A stretch of DNA of 29,025 nt from Gammaproteobacteria bacterium UBA2168 (GCA_002327525.1 DCWG01000112.1:1-29025), one strand, 5' to 3'; positions 15,649-24,005 are shown, counted from the stretch's first letter. Notes: generated from the letters alone by a model not told the origin. Made by a program: numbers and translations.

Positions 15649-15810
15649 TTGGAACCCCCACCTGAAGACATCGCTGCAATTCTGGCACGGTATCCGCGGA
15701 ACATCGTGGATCTCGCGCTGAGGGCGCAAGAGCTGGTGCGGAAAACCGCGCCGGAGTGTTGCGAGGGCGCTCAGTTCTCGCGGATCACGACGAACTCGGC
15801 ATCGCTCTGA
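15649..15810 (+). pseudogene. 5' fragment of a DUF1801-like gene
   Basis: From TTG 15649 the frame reads EPPPEDIAAILARYP, NIVDLALRAQELVRKTAPE and CCEGAQF, which matches the start of DUF1801 proteins (FLA-YP, then a helix ending in R-LV, then P--E). The match stops at about 15770, where the minus-strand gene begins to overlap, and a TGA follows at 15808. The conserved remainder of the domain (the Y-G core) is missing, so this is a truncated relic at most. The call rests on about 40 residues and is tentative. Confidence 0.42.
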
Positions 15811-16187
15811 TCCGTGGGCGGGTAGCCTGACAGGCGGCAGTGCGTGCGTGCGACTTCGATATCGCGGGTTCCCTTTGGAGGTTCGGCGAGCATGAGTTGA
15901 CCGGCGGCGTAGGCACGTCCGTACTGGCGTTCGGGCAGCTCGTAGACCGTGCACTGCCTGGCAGTGGAGCCGAGCGGCATTTCGATGGCGGCCACGAACA
16001 AGCGGCCGGGGCAGTCGTTCACCAACAAAATAGTGGCCTGGTCCTTGGTAATGTAGCGGCGCAGACAGTTTCGCTCGACCGTCAAGTTGCTGTGCGGTCG
16101 CAACGTGCGAACGGATCCGGGAGAGGCACAGACCTCCACGGGACCGACGATGGCGAGGCCCACGAGGATGATCAGAGCCTGCCGCAT
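15771..16187 (-). CDS. Exported Cys-containing protein of unknown function, next to lon
   Basis: A 138-residue protein with a signal peptide (MRQALIILVGLAIVGPVEVC, cleavage after VCA) and four mature cysteines (C41, C59, C79, C117), likely forming two disulfides in the periplasm. The mature part reads as a small beta domain (TILLVNDCPGRLFVAAIEMPLG, QCTVYELPERQYGRAYAAG). No family recognised. It starts only 3 bases after the lon stop, on the same strand, and is the last gene of the five-gene row. Why an exported protein is co-transcribed with Lon is unclear; a shared stress response is possible (inference). Confidence 0.75.
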   Translation of the reverse strand: MRQALIILVGLAIVGPVEVCASPGSVRTLRPHSNLTVERNCLRRYITKDQATILLVNDCPGRLFVAAIEMPLGSTARQCTVYELPERQYGRAYAAGQLMLAEPPKGTRDIEVARTHCRLSGYPPTDQSDAEFVVIREN

Positions 16188-16190
16188 TGC

Positions 16191-18674
16191 CTACCGGGCC
16201 GGGCGCTTGCGCACGATAGCTTTCTTTTTAGCGGCTTTCTTCCTGGCGGTTGCCGTTCGTTTGGTCTTCTTTATTGACACCTGTTTACGTGCAACCGACG
16301 TCTTCTTGGCCTTGCGTTTTCTTACCGATGTACCCGCCTTGGTCTTCTTGACATTGAGTCCTGGTAGCGCCACGACCAGCACGTCCTCGAGATGTGAGGC
16401 CAAATGCACGGTCAGGCTTTCACGAACCGTGTCCGGCAGTTTGGTGAGATCGGATTCGTTCTCACGCGGCAGGACCAGGTGCCGTATACCAGCCCGGTGA
16501 GCTGCCAGCACCTTCTCCTTCACACCGCCAACGGGTAACACCAGCCCGGACAGAGTAAGTTCGCCGGTCATGGCCAGGTCGTCACGCACTGGTTTGCCGC
16601 TGTAGGCCGAGGCAATGGCGGTTGCCATGGTCACACCGGCGGAAGGACCGTCCTTGGGTACCGCGCCGGCTGGCACGTGGATATGGATCCCGCGCGCATC
16701 GATGGCGGCGCGGTCGATACCGATCTGTTCCGCCACACTCCAAATATAGCTGCGAGCGGCGCGTGCGGACTCCTGCATCACCTGCCCGAGGTGCCCCGTC
16801 AGGGTGATCTTCTCCTCTGCGGACGTGACGGTGGCTTCCACGTACAGCACGTCTCCGCCGGACTCCATCCAGGCGAGCCCCGCAGCCACACCCGGGCTCA
16901 GATCGTGGCGTCCGGTGTCGGACTGAAAGCGCTCCGGTCCCAGCATGTCCGTAACGGCGCCGATGTTGATGCCTTTCCTGGCACGGCGTTTTTCGACCAC
17001 CTGACGGGCTCGTTTGCGCGCCAGCCGTCCGATCACGCGTTCCAGTTCGCGTACCCCGGCCTCGCGTGTATAGCGGCGAATCATGTGCTGCAGGGCGTCG
17101 TCCGAGATGTTGAGCTGAGCATCTTTCACGCCCGCCTCTGTACGCTGACGCGGGATCAGATATTGGCGTGCGATGGCATGTTTTTCCATGTCGGAGTAGC
17201 CGGACAACTCCAGAACCTCCATACGGTCGAGCAGAGGTCGAGGTACGCCTTCCAGAGTGTTCGCGGTGGTGATGAACAACACCCCGGAGAGGTCGTACGG
17301 AAGATTCAGGTAGTTGTCCCTGAATTCGCAGTTCTGGGCCGGATCGAGAATCTCCATGAGGGCTGCGGCGGGATCTCCGCGAAAATCACGGCCGAGCTTG
17401 TCGACCTCGTCCAGCATCAGCAGCGGATTGGTTACACCAGCGCGGCGTACGCCCTGAAGTATGCGCCCTGGCATGGCGCCGATGTAGGTGCGGCGGTGGC
17501 CGCGCAGCTCCGCCTCATCGTGCAGTCCGCCGAGGCTCAGGCGTTCGAACTTGCGGCCCATGGCCCGCGCGATGGACTGACCCAGGGAGGTCTTGCCGAC
17601 ACCGGGGGGACCCACGAAGCAGAGAATGGGCGCTTTGGCCTCGGGATTGAGTTGCATGACCGCGAGCGATTCGAGAATACGCTCCTTCACGTCCTCAAGG
17701 CCGTAATGGTCCTCGTCCAGTATTTTCTGTGCATGCTCGAGATCGAGCTGGTCTTTGGTGCTTTCGTGCCACGGCAGTTCCGCCACCAGTTCGAGGTAGG
17801 CACGCGCGACCTGGTAGTCGGCGGCGTTGGCGGACATGCGTCCGAGGCGCTTCAGCTCGCGATCGACCTCGTCGCGCACATTGTCGGGTAACTGGGCATC
17901 CTTGAGTTGTTGACGTAGCTCGGCGATGTCCTCGTCGTCGTCACCTTCGCCGAGTGCGACTTCAATCGCTCGCTTCTGCTGCCGCAGCACGTGTTCGCGC
18001 TGCTGCTGGTCCATGTCCTCACGCGCTCGCTCGGCGATCTGTCTGCGCAGCTCCGTTACCTGATGCTCGTGTTGCAGCAGGTCATGCACCGTCTCCATCA
18101 GCTCCCGCGCGGTGTTGCAGGCCAGCACCTGCTGCTCCTGTTCGAGGTCGAGGTTGGCCAGAGATGCGATTCGGTACATCTGGGTCACCGGATCGGCGAT
18201 CGAGCCGATCAGCTGCTGGTAAATCTGAGCACCGTTGTCGGCGTCGTACAGATTAGCGATGCTGCGTGCGATTTCGAGGTTCTCGCGTAGCAACGCATCG
18301 ACGTGCGCGGAGTCACCGCTCAGATCCTCGATGCTCAGAGACGGCAGGCGCTCGTACTCGGCTTCGATGCATGGCGTATCGGAGATGATGGTACTGATTC
18401 GTACCCTTTCGAGACCCTGCACGATGACCTGTGCACCATTTTCGCGCTTCTCGATGCGATTGATGGAAATGATGGTCCCTACATCGAAGAGCTCCTCACG
18501 CGAGGGATCCTCCGTGTCGGCCTGGCGCTGGGCCACCGTGATGATGCGGCGGCCGCTTTCGGTCGCAGCACTCACTGCGGCCAGGGAGCGCGGACGGCCC
18601 ACCGCCAGCGGTACCACTATTTGCGGGTAGACGACCGTGTTCTTGAGCGGGAGTACGGGGTATGTTTCGGGCAC
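16191..18674 (-). CDS. lon: ATP-dependent protease Lon with a Lys/Arg-rich C-terminal tail
   Basis: Lon degrades damaged and regulatory proteins in the cytoplasm. The 827-residue product has the N-terminal substrate domain (PVLPLKNTVVYP at 6-17), AAA+ Walker A GPPGVGKT (355-362), Walker B LLMLDEVDK, and the S16 protease domain with the Ser-Lys dyad S678 (DGPSAG) and K721 (GGVKEK). E. coli Lon has 784 residues; the excess is mostly a tail from about 775 to 827 that is nearly half Lys/Arg with no acidic residue (e.g. RKRKAKK, ARKKAAKKK), like bacterial histone-H1-like tails. A GTG start at 18674 shares one base with the acyl-CoA dehydrogenase stop (TAGTG), so translation is probably coupled. 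A short gene for an exported protein follows 3 bp later. Confidence 0.96.
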   Translation of the reverse strand: MPETYPVLPLKNTVVYPQIVVPLAVGRPRSLAAVSAATESGRRIITVAQRQADTEDPSREELFDVGTIISINRIEKRENGAQVIVQGLERVRISTIISDTPCIEAEYERLPSLSIEDLSGDSAHVDALLRENLEIARSIANLYDADNGAQIYQQLIGSIADPVTQMYRIASLANLDLEQEQQVLACNTARELMETVHDLLQHEHQVTELRRQIAERAREDMDQQQREHVLRQQKRAIEVALGEGDDDEDIAELRQQLKDAQLPDNVRDEVDRELKRLGRMSANAADYQVARAYLELVAELPWHESTKDQLDLEHAQKILDEDHYGLEDVKERILESLAVMQLNPEAKAPILCFVGPPGVGKTSLGQSIARAMGRKFERLSLGGLHDEAELRGHRRTYIGAMPGRILQGVRRAGVTNPLLMLDEVDKLGRDFRGDPAAALMEILDPAQNCEFRDNYLNLPYDLSGVLFITTANTLEGVPRPLLDRMEVLELSGYSDMEKHAIARQYLIPRQRTEAGVKDAQLNISDDALQHMIRRYTREAGVRELERVIGRLARKRARQVVEKRRARKGINIGAVTDMLGPERFQSDTGRHDLSPGVAAGLAWMESGGDVLYVEATVTSAEEKITLTGHLGQVMQESARAARSYIWSVAEQIGIDRAAIDARGIHIHVPAGAVPKDGPSAGVTMATAIASAYSGKPVRDDLAMTGELTLSGLVLPVGGVKEKVLAAHRAGIRHLVLPRENESDLTKLPDTVRESLTVHLASHLEDVLVVALPGLNVKKTKAGTSVRKRKAKKTSVARKQVSIKKTKRTATARKKAAKKKAIVRKRPAR

Positions 18675-19744
18675 TATACCACCAGCCCCTGGAGACGCGC
18701 GGCTTCCTCACGCACGAGCTCGGGTACCCCGAGCATCTGGCGATTGAAGCCGATGCGCTTGAACCAGTAGTGCAGGCCGACCAGGTCGGTGAAGCCCATA
18801 CCGCCGTGCACCTCCGTGGAGGTTTTGGCGATGAAGGTACCGACTTCGGCCAGATGCGCCTTGGTATGGCAGGCGGTCAGACGCGCCTCTTCGGGAATCT
18901 CATCGAGCGCATGAGCAGCGTACCAGACCATGGGCCGACAGGGTTCGAGGCTGGCGGCCATTTCTGCGCACATATGCTTGACGGCCTGAAATGAACCGAT
19001 GGGACGATTGAATTGCTCGCGTTCCTTCGCGTAGGCGACGGCCTGGTCGATCATGTTCTGTGCTGCTCCGAGCGTATCCGCCGCCAACATCACGCGTCCG
19101 GCATCCAGCACCGCCTCGAACGTCGCAGCATCCGAACTCAGCAACTGGGCCGGTGTGTCGTCGAACACCAGTTCTCCACTCGGTCTGGTCCTGTCCACGG
19201 TGGTGAGTGGTCTGTGCGTGAGGCCGTCGGCGTCGCTCGCCACCATGAACAAAGCCCCGGTGTCGTCGGCAACCAGATAGCGGTCCGAACCATAGTTGAT
19301 GATGAAGACGCATTTACCGGTCAGACGTTCGCCGTTCGACGTGACCCCGGCGTCGAGCCGTGAGGCTACCGCTTCACCGATGGCGACCCCCACTGTCGTT
19401 TCACCCTTTGCGATGGCGGCAAGTGTCGTGTCGTCTCCGGCCGCCTTCAGTGCGATGGGCGCCATGACGGCAGTGCCGATGAACGGTGCAGGTGTGGTGT
19501 GATAACCAAACATCTCTGCCACCACGGCGGCGTCGAGTTGCGACAGCCCGACTCCGCCCTGTTCCTCAGGAATCAGCAGGGCGGGAATACCGAGGTCTGC
19601 GAGTTCCTGCCATACCGACTGACTGCCGTCTGTCTCCTCCCCGGTTGCTATGCCGCGAACGCGCTCGAGCGGTACCTGTTCTTCCAGGAAACGATGCACG
19701 CTGTCTGCGAGCAGGGTCTGTTCTTCTGATAATCCGAATTCCAT
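18674..19744 (-). CDS. Acyl-CoA dehydrogenase, shorter subunit of a pair
   Basis: A 356-residue flavoenzyme of the acyl-CoA dehydrogenase family, with the N-terminal MEFGLSEEQTLLADSVHRF, the middle LGIPALLIPEEQGGVGLS, and the C-terminal AYAKEREQFNRPIGSFQAVKH and VHGGMGFTDLVGLHYW helices. It lacks the usual EGT segment near the end, and the middle beta domain is short. This fits the alpha-beta heteromeric type where two unequal subunits share one active site, as in steroid side-chain degradation (FadE/ChsE types). The partner lies 11 bp upstream. Its TAG stop overlaps the GTG start of lon by one base. Substrate unknown. Confidence 0.88.
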   Translation of the reverse strand: MEFGLSEEQTLLADSVHRFLEEQVPLERVRGIATGEETDGSQSVWQELADLGIPALLIPEEQGGVGLSQLDAAVVAEMFGYHTTPAPFIGTAVMAPIALKAAGDDTTLAAIAKGETTVGVAIGEAVASRLDAGVTSNGERLTGKCVFIINYGSDRYLVADDTGALFMVASDADGLTHRPLTTVDRTRPSGELVFDDTPAQLLSSDAATFEAVLDAGRVMLAADTLGAAQNMIDQAVAYAKEREQFNRPIGSFQAVKHMCAEMAASLEPCRPMVWYAAHALDEIPEEARLTACHTKAHLAEVGTFIAKTSTEVHGGMGFTDLVGLHYWFKRIGFNRQMLGVPELVREEAARLQGLVV

Positions 19745-19755
19745 TGTGTCTGCCT

Positions 19756-20946
19756 CTAACCCTGCTTCTCGACCTTGGGTTCACGCGGCATTTCGAGCCC
19801 ACGTTCGCTGATGATGTTTTTCTGAATCTGGGATGTGCCGCCACCGATGATCAGGCCCAGGAAGTACATGTACTGGCTCTGCCAGCTCCCGCCATCCCTC
19901 AGGTACGGGTTGTCCTGATAGGCGAGGCCGACTTCCCCCATGATGTCGATGGCAAGCCCTTCGAGATCGTGGCGCAGCTCCGTGCCCTGCAGTTTAGTGA
20001 TCATGCGCGCCAGTGTTGCGTTTTTGTTGTTGAGCCTGGCCGACAACACGCGCATGTCGTTGAAGCGCATTGCCATCACACGGCCCTGGATCTTCATCAG
20101 ACGGTCGCGATACACGGGATTGTCGATGAGCCGCTGACCGCCCATGGTCTCGTGCTTCATCAGCTCCGTGAGTGCATTGAGCCGCGTGAGCGAGGCGTTG
20201 GGGTCGCCGAGGGAGTCGCGCTCGTGTCCGAGAATGGCGTTGGCGACCTGCCAGCCCTGACCGCGCTCTCCGACGATCTGGTGCTTTGGTACGTGAACAT
20301 CGGTGAAGAAAGTCTCGTTGAAATTGGCGGCGAGCGTCATGTCTACCAGGGGCCGGATCTCTATGCCTGGGGTGTCCATGCGAAACAGCAGGAAGGAGAT
20401 GCCACGGTGTTTCGGTGCGTCGGGTTCGGTGCGCACCAAGCAGAATATCCAGTCGGCGATGTGTGCCGTGCTGGTCCAGATCTTCTGGCCATTCACCACC
20501 CATTCGTCGCCATCGAGAGTCGCACTCGTTCGCAGGCTCGCGAGATCGGATCCTGCACCGGGTTCCGAGTATCCCTGGCACCATACCATTTCGCCTTCGA
20601 TGGTCGGCTTGATGAACTGCTGTTTCTGCTCCTCGGTGCCCAGTTCGAGGAGCGTGGGCACCAGCATCGAGATGCCCTGGCCGCCGAGCCCCTGACTGAC
20701 GCGCGCATTGGCGAATTCCTCGGCGATGATGCGTCCCTTGAGAATGTCCGGATCCGCACCAAAACCGCCGTATTCCCTGGGGATGGTTCGTGCCGTGTAA
20801 CCGTTGTCTATCAGCAGCCGCTGCCAGTCGAGTACTTTGCGGCTGCGCATGTTTTCGCCGCGGGGTGCCTGATCCTTGTGTTCGTGGAGAAACTGCTGGA
20901 CCTCCGTCCGAAATGCCTCGTACTCGCTGCCGTGGGATAAATCCAT
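19756..20946 (-). CDS. Acyl-CoA dehydrogenase, longer subunit of a pair
   Basis: A 396-residue acyl-CoA dehydrogenase with the FAD/substrate motif GYSEPGAGSDLASLRT, VNGQKIWTSTAHIADW, GHERDSLGDPN, and a C-terminal IIGGGTSQIQKNIISERGL. The last segment has Gly-Gly where single-subunit enzymes have the catalytic Glu of EGT-EIQR; related heteromeric enzymes place the base elsewhere, possibly the Glu of GHERDS. An AAAGGGAT site precedes the ATG at 20946. It is followed 11 bp later by the shorter dehydrogenase. Together they likely form one alpha2-beta2 enzyme on the beta-oxidation or steroid-type path; the substrate cannot be read from sequence. Confidence 0.9.
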   Translation of the reverse strand: MDLSHGSEYEAFRTEVQQFLHEHKDQAPRGENMRSRKVLDWQRLLIDNGYTARTIPREYGGFGADPDILKGRIIAEEFANARVSQGLGGQGISMLVPTLLELGTEEQKQQFIKPTIEGEMVWCQGYSEPGAGSDLASLRTSATLDGDEWVVNGQKIWTSTAHIADWIFCLVRTEPDAPKHRGISFLLFRMDTPGIEIRPLVDMTLAANFNETFFTDVHVPKHQIVGERGQGWQVANAILGHERDSLGDPNASLTRLNALTELMKHETMGGQRLIDNPVYRDRLMKIQGRVMAMRFNDMRVLSARLNNKNATLARMITKLQGTELRHDLEGLAIDIMGEVGLAYQDNPYLRDGGSWQSQYMYFLGLIIGGGTSQIQKNIISERGLEMPREPKVEKQG

Positions 20947-21020
20947 GCCGAATCCCTTTCGAAAATGAAGCAGGACAATCTAACTGATAACCCACGGCGA
21001 AGCCAAACGCCCGAGTTGAT

Positions 21021-22028
21021 TCAGGCCAAACGCGGCAGCTGTTCCCGTCTGACCACGTGTCTGAGCACCTTCCCGTGCGTGAAATGCTCCACTTCCGTGA
21101 CGATGAAATCGGACAGACGTTGCGTTTCCTTGCCGAGCGATCCGGCTATGTGCGGTGTCAGGAAGACGTTGGGTAGACCGTACAGCGGCGAGGAGGCGGG
21201 GAGCACCTCGGGATCGGTGGTATCGAGGATCGCATCGAGGCGTCCGCTGACCAGTTGATGTTCGAGAGCGCCCTGATCGATCAGCGCGCCGCGGGCGGTG
21301 TTGATCAGTGTTGCCCCATCGCGTATCAGTGCGAGTTCCCGGCTGCCGATCATGTGTCGCGTTTCTGGAAGGAGCGGCGCATGCACGCTGATGATGTCCG
21401 ATTGGGACAGAAGCTCGGAGAGCCCCACCTTCCGTGCGCCAAAATCCCTGGCCGCGGTGGGCGCCATGTATGGATCGTACAGCAGAACGCGCAGGTCGAA
21501 GGTCTTCAGCATCCGCATCACAAGACTGCCCACGTGCGATGCGCCAATGATTCCGACCGTCTTGCCGTAGTTGCCGACGTCGGGTGCCTCCGTGGTCCAG
21601 GGTGCGTTGTTGCGGCGGTGTTGGGTGTAGTACTGGTTGAGACGGAAGACTTTCTTGTTGGCGAATAGAATTGCCGCGAGGGTGTATTCGGCCACTGGCA
21701 CCGCATTGGCGGCCACGGCATTGCACACGATGATGCCGCGGCGCCACACCGCGTCGTCGAGGAAACCCTTTACGCTGCCGGCCAGATGGGCGATGAGCTT
21801 CAGACGCGGAAGCTCCTCGATGGTCTCACCATCGATACGCGGGCAGCCCCAGCTGGTAACTAGCACTTCCACGTGTTCTCGATGATCGGCGAGCGCGGTG
21901 ACATCCGGAAACGGTTCGCGACTCATCAGAGTAGTGCAACGCTCGAGGCGCTGTAAGTGGTCTTCCCGCATCAGCTCGGCCAGCACGACGGGGTGCATGA
22001 TCAGCGCGGTAGGTGGCTTTTTGGCCAT
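21021..22028 (-). CDS. D-isomer 2-hydroxyacid dehydrogenase
   Basis: A 335-residue NAD(P)-dependent dehydrogenase of the D-2-hydroxyacid family (D-lactate / phosphoglycerate / hydroxypyruvate types). Rossmann turn IIGASHVGSLV (G162-x4-G167); catalytic residues R246 (NTARGALID), E274 (DPEVLP) and H293 (TPHIAGS). The N-terminal catalytic domain is complete. The GASHVG sequence has Ser-His where Gly-Ile/Leu is usual (GxGxIG), an atypical variant. It is first in the five-gene minus-strand row, 74 bp before the acyl-CoA dehydrogenase pair, and divergent from the dUTPase gene (58 bp). Substrate unknown. Confidence 0.92.
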   Translation of the reverse strand: MAKKPPTALIMHPVVLAELMREDHLQRLERCTTLMSREPFPDVTALADHREHVEVLVTSWGCPRIDGETIEELPRLKLIAHLAGSVKGFLDDAVWRRGIIVCNAVAANAVPVAEYTLAAILFANKKVFRLNQYYTQHRRNNAPWTTEAPDVGNYGKTVGIIGASHVGSLVMRMLKTFDLRVLLYDPYMAPTAARDFGARKVGLSELLSQSDIISVHAPLLPETRHMIGSRELALIRDGATLINTARGALIDQGALEHQLVSGRLDAILDTTDPEVLPASSPLYGLPNVFLTPHIAGSLGKETQRLSDFIVTEVEHFTHGKVLRHVVRREQLPRLA

Positions 22029-22086
22029 GTCCGGAAGAATACCCCATAATTCCCTCGCTTGAAGCGGAGCTGATCAGAGAAACTCG

Positions 22087-22719
22087 ATGGACAAGGCCGC
22101 CATGCTGGACACCATGGCCACGATGCAGGATGCGTTCAATACGCTCATACACCCACAATGGCGTACGCAAGGTTATGAGTACTACCGCGCGATCTGGGTG
22201 GAATGTGCGGAAATGCTCGACCATTTCGGCTGGAAGTGGTGGAAGCATCAGCCCGGGGATCTCGACCAGGTGCGTCTCGAGCTGGTCGACATCTGGCATT
22301 TTGGGCTCAGCGATATGATCCGCGCGGAAACCCTCACCCCACAGGCGGCCGATGCCCTGGACGTGACGCCGGACGCGGAAGCTGACGGTAGCAGGTTGCG
22401 GCTGGCCATCGAGGTGCTTGCCGAGGCCACACTCAAGACGCGCGCCTTCGAGCTCGAATCGTTTGCCGCCGTGATGCGTGTGCTGCCGATGAGTTTCGAT
22501 GAGCTCTTCCGGCTCTACGTGGGTAAGAACGTCCTGAACGACTTTCGCCAGAACCACGGCTACAAGGACGGCAGCTATCTCAAGACGTGGTCAGGCCGTG
22601 AGGACAACGAACATCTGGTCGAGCTGCTTGCCCTGATCGATCGGCCTGCGACTGCCGTGCAGGATCTCTACGCACTGCTCGAGAACCGCTACGGGGCCGC
22701 CCTCAACAGAGACTCGTAA
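22087..22719 (+). CDS. All-alpha dUTPase-like NTP pyrophosphohydrolase
   Basis: A 210-residue protein of the dimeric all-alpha NTP pyrophosphatase group, matching the dUTP diphosphatase pattern. Metal-binding carboxylates lie in WVECAEMLDHFGWKWWK (E39, E42) and VRLELVDIWHFGLSD (E65, D68). The late YVGKNVLNDFRQNHGYKDGS stretch with GREDN is the base-recognition and phosphate part typical of the bacterial/phage dimeric enzymes. It would remove dUTP (and dUDP) to keep uracil out of DNA. It lies alone on the plus strand, followed by a possible terminator at about 22,900, and near a macro-domain gene and Nudix genes. The ribosome site is weak. Confidence 0.88.
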   Translation: MDKAAMLDTMATMQDAFNTLIHPQWRTQGYEYYRAIWVECAEMLDHFGWKWWKHQPGDLDQVRLELVDIWHFGLSDMIRAETLTPQAADALDVTPDAEADGSRLRLAIEVLAEATLKTRAFELESFAAVMRVLPMSFDELFRLYVGKNVLNDFRQNHGYKDGSYLKTWSGREDNEHLVELLALIDRPATAVQDLYALLENRYGAALNRDS

Positions 22720-22899
22720 GCCGACAGCGTGGTCGTATCGAAGCAGGCGAACGTCACCTCGACGAGGGCGTCCGGAACATGGGCCCCGACAGTGGCGAGC
22801 GCATGGATCTTGGCGAAGACCCTCAATACAACAAACTGATAGAGCAATTCTTATCAAGGTGCTCAAGCGGGGGGTGGACGATTGGAAGCGAACCCGCAT

Positions 22900-22925
22900 A
22901 AAGGGAGCTTGTTGCCCCCTTTTCT
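22900..22925 (+). terminator. Rho-independent terminator candidate
   Basis: AAAGGGAGC (22900-22908), a TTGTT loop, and GCCCCCTTT (22914-22922) form a nine-pair stem with one A-C mismatch, followed by TCTT. Oriented to end plus-strand transcripts from the dUTPase gene, about 180 bp upstream. Confidence 0.5.
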
Positions 22926-22949
22926 TAATCAATGTCTGATTAAATTAAG
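22924..22949. repeat. AT-rich interrupted palindrome at the left edge of the AT-rich segment
   Basis: TTAATC (22925-22930) pairs with GATTAA (22938-22943) across a 7-base loop, and CTTAAT at 22924 can alternatively pair with ATTAAG at 22944-22949. It sits where composition changes from GC-rich to AT-rich, so it may mark the insertion border. Could be chance in AT-rich DNA. Confidence 0.3.
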
Positions 22950-22956
22950 GTAAGTC

Positions 22957-23145
22957 TTACTGTTTTCCCATTCCCAGCATTTTTTCTTTCATTCTTTTCT
23001 TACCGTCCCTGATCCAACCATCAACATCTTAAGCTGACAATGCATCGGCGACATTAGGGAGTCATGGTCTACCTTCAAGCTCATCAAGGCCTTCATCGAA
23101 AAATCCATCGATTTTGAGGGGTTTGCATGAATAGTGTTTGAGGGC
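22957..23145 (-). pseudogene. Possible 3' remnant of an unknown gene in the AT-rich segment
   Basis: One minus-strand frame reads natural-looking protein interrupted by TGA at 23062 and TAA at 23029: KIDGFFDEGLDELEGRP, then LPNVADALSA, then DVDGWIRDGKKRMKEKMLGM before a TAA stop at 22957. The basic amphipathic ending looks like a real C-terminus. A different frame is open for 60 residues over the same bases, so which was coding is uncertain. No family recognised. Lies directly downstream of the FkbM gene. Confidence 0.28.
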
Positions 23146-23180
23146 TTAGCAATCTTGAACTCGAAATCCAATTTCTTGGC

Positions 23181-23915
23181 TCACCGCGGAGGGTGTGCTG
23201 CGAAGTAGTAGTGTTTATGGCACGCACGTTCAAACGTTTGCAAATCCATGGCATGTTTGCCTTTAAGCCAAGCTGAAAGTAGCGAAACTTTCAAACCCAG
23301 CGATGCCAGCAGATTGAAAATCATCGCCGGGGTGGTTGAATAATTGTCTCTGCCCGCCAACCCGTACTCAAAAACTATAAGTGGTCTGGATCGTCTACAT
23401 ATTTCAGATGCCCCTTGCAATACATTATATTCCGCCCCTTCGACATCAAGTTTGATGAAAGTGATGTCAAGGTCATGGGGAATGATGTTGTCCAAAAGGT
23501 CTACAGGTAGGGTGATCTCCCTAACGGTAGAGCCGCCCGGATAGTCTTGCCTGCGCAGACCGCTGTAGCCTAGATTTTCCTCTACAACGTGAAAGGTTGC
23601 TGTACCAACTTCATTGCTCAACGCGACTGCATGGGTTTCTACTTCTGGGAAGTGCTCCTGCAAGCGCTGTGCCGCTTCGGGGCGAGCTTCAAACGCAAAA
23701 AATCTGCCTCTTGGTACTAGGTGAATCATTTCTTTCAGAATGCTACCGCTAGATGCTCCTATGTCGATACAAACGGCATCGTTTGGCAATGAGGCTATGA
23801 TGCACACGGTATCTCGATCGTACTTCTTGTTCAAACGTTCGACGCGAGGTTTTGTCAAATCTTGCAGCCAGTTTCGTACTGGGCGTAGATAGCTCTTTAC
23901 CTGTTCCATTCGCAC
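23181..23915 (-). CDS. FkbM family SAM-dependent methyltransferase
   Basis: A 244-residue methyltransferase of the FkbM type, which O-methylates sugars or polyketides, often in surface glycan loci. SAM-binding motif I is CIDIGASSGS (D51-G57), followed by the acidic ribose-binding FFAFEARPE (E76), and the family signature FIKLDVEGAEYNVLQGA (about 153-169). The C-terminal LIVFEYG is also typical. GGAG at 23923-23926, seven bases from GTG 23915, supports that start over the ATG two codons in. The gene is clearly more AT-rich than its neighbours and has different codon use, so it was probably acquired. No glycan genes sit next to it; the GT2/GT39 pair is 10 kb away. Confidence 0.9.
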   Translation of the reverse strand: MRMEQVKSYLRPVRNWLQDLTKPRVERLNKKYDRDTVCIIASLPNDAVCIDIGASSGSILKEMIHLVPRGRFFAFEARPEAAQRLQEHFPEVETHAVALSNEVGTATFHVVEENLGYSGLRRQDYPGGSTVREITLPVDLLDNIIPHDLDITFIKLDVEGAEYNVLQGASEICRRSRPLIVFEYGLAGRDNYSTTPAMIFNLLASLGLKVSLLSAWLKGKHAMDLQTFERACHKHYYFAAHPPR

Positions 23916-23922
23916 TTAATGA

Positions 23923-23926
23923 CTCC
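23923..23926 (-). promoter_or_regulatory. Ribosome binding site fixing the FkbM GTG start
   Basis: GGAG on the minus strand, seven bases upstream of the GTG at 23915; the alternative ATG two codons later would be 13 bases away. Confidence 0.5.
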
Positions 23927-24005
23927 AAATCCACATTCGATTCACATACCTACAAATTAATCGCTTTAACGCATACACAAAATGTACGGCTGATACGTTG
24001 GTGAC

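Larger units (their letters stand above)
22720..23180. other. 461-bp gene-poor border of an AT-rich segment
   Basis: No confident gene. Up to about 22,900 the DNA is GC-rich; a plus-strand frame there ends at TAA 22899 and reads GERHLDEGVRNMGPDSGE and so on without a family I know. Then comes a terminator-like hairpin and an AT-rich palindrome, and base composition drops sharply up to about 24,100. A possible decayed minus-strand gene (22957-23145) lies before the FkbM gene. Confidence 0.5.

Noticed and set aside
17700..18700. Long plus-strand frames across lon
   Set aside because: Shadows of Lon; no coherent domains.
22731..22901. Plus-strand frame with GERHLDEGVRNMGPDSGE
   Set aside because: No good start, no ribosome site and no known family; the opposite strand is also open over part of it.
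22860..22925. GCGGGTTCGCTTCC on the minus strand resembling a tRNA T-arm
   Set aside because: No matching T-stem, acceptor or anticodon arm could be folded, so no tRNA or att-type tRNA remnant is claimed.
22989..23171. 60-residue minus-strand frame starting at TTG
   Set aside because: No ribosome site, and a neighbouring frame over the same bases looks more protein-like although it has stops.
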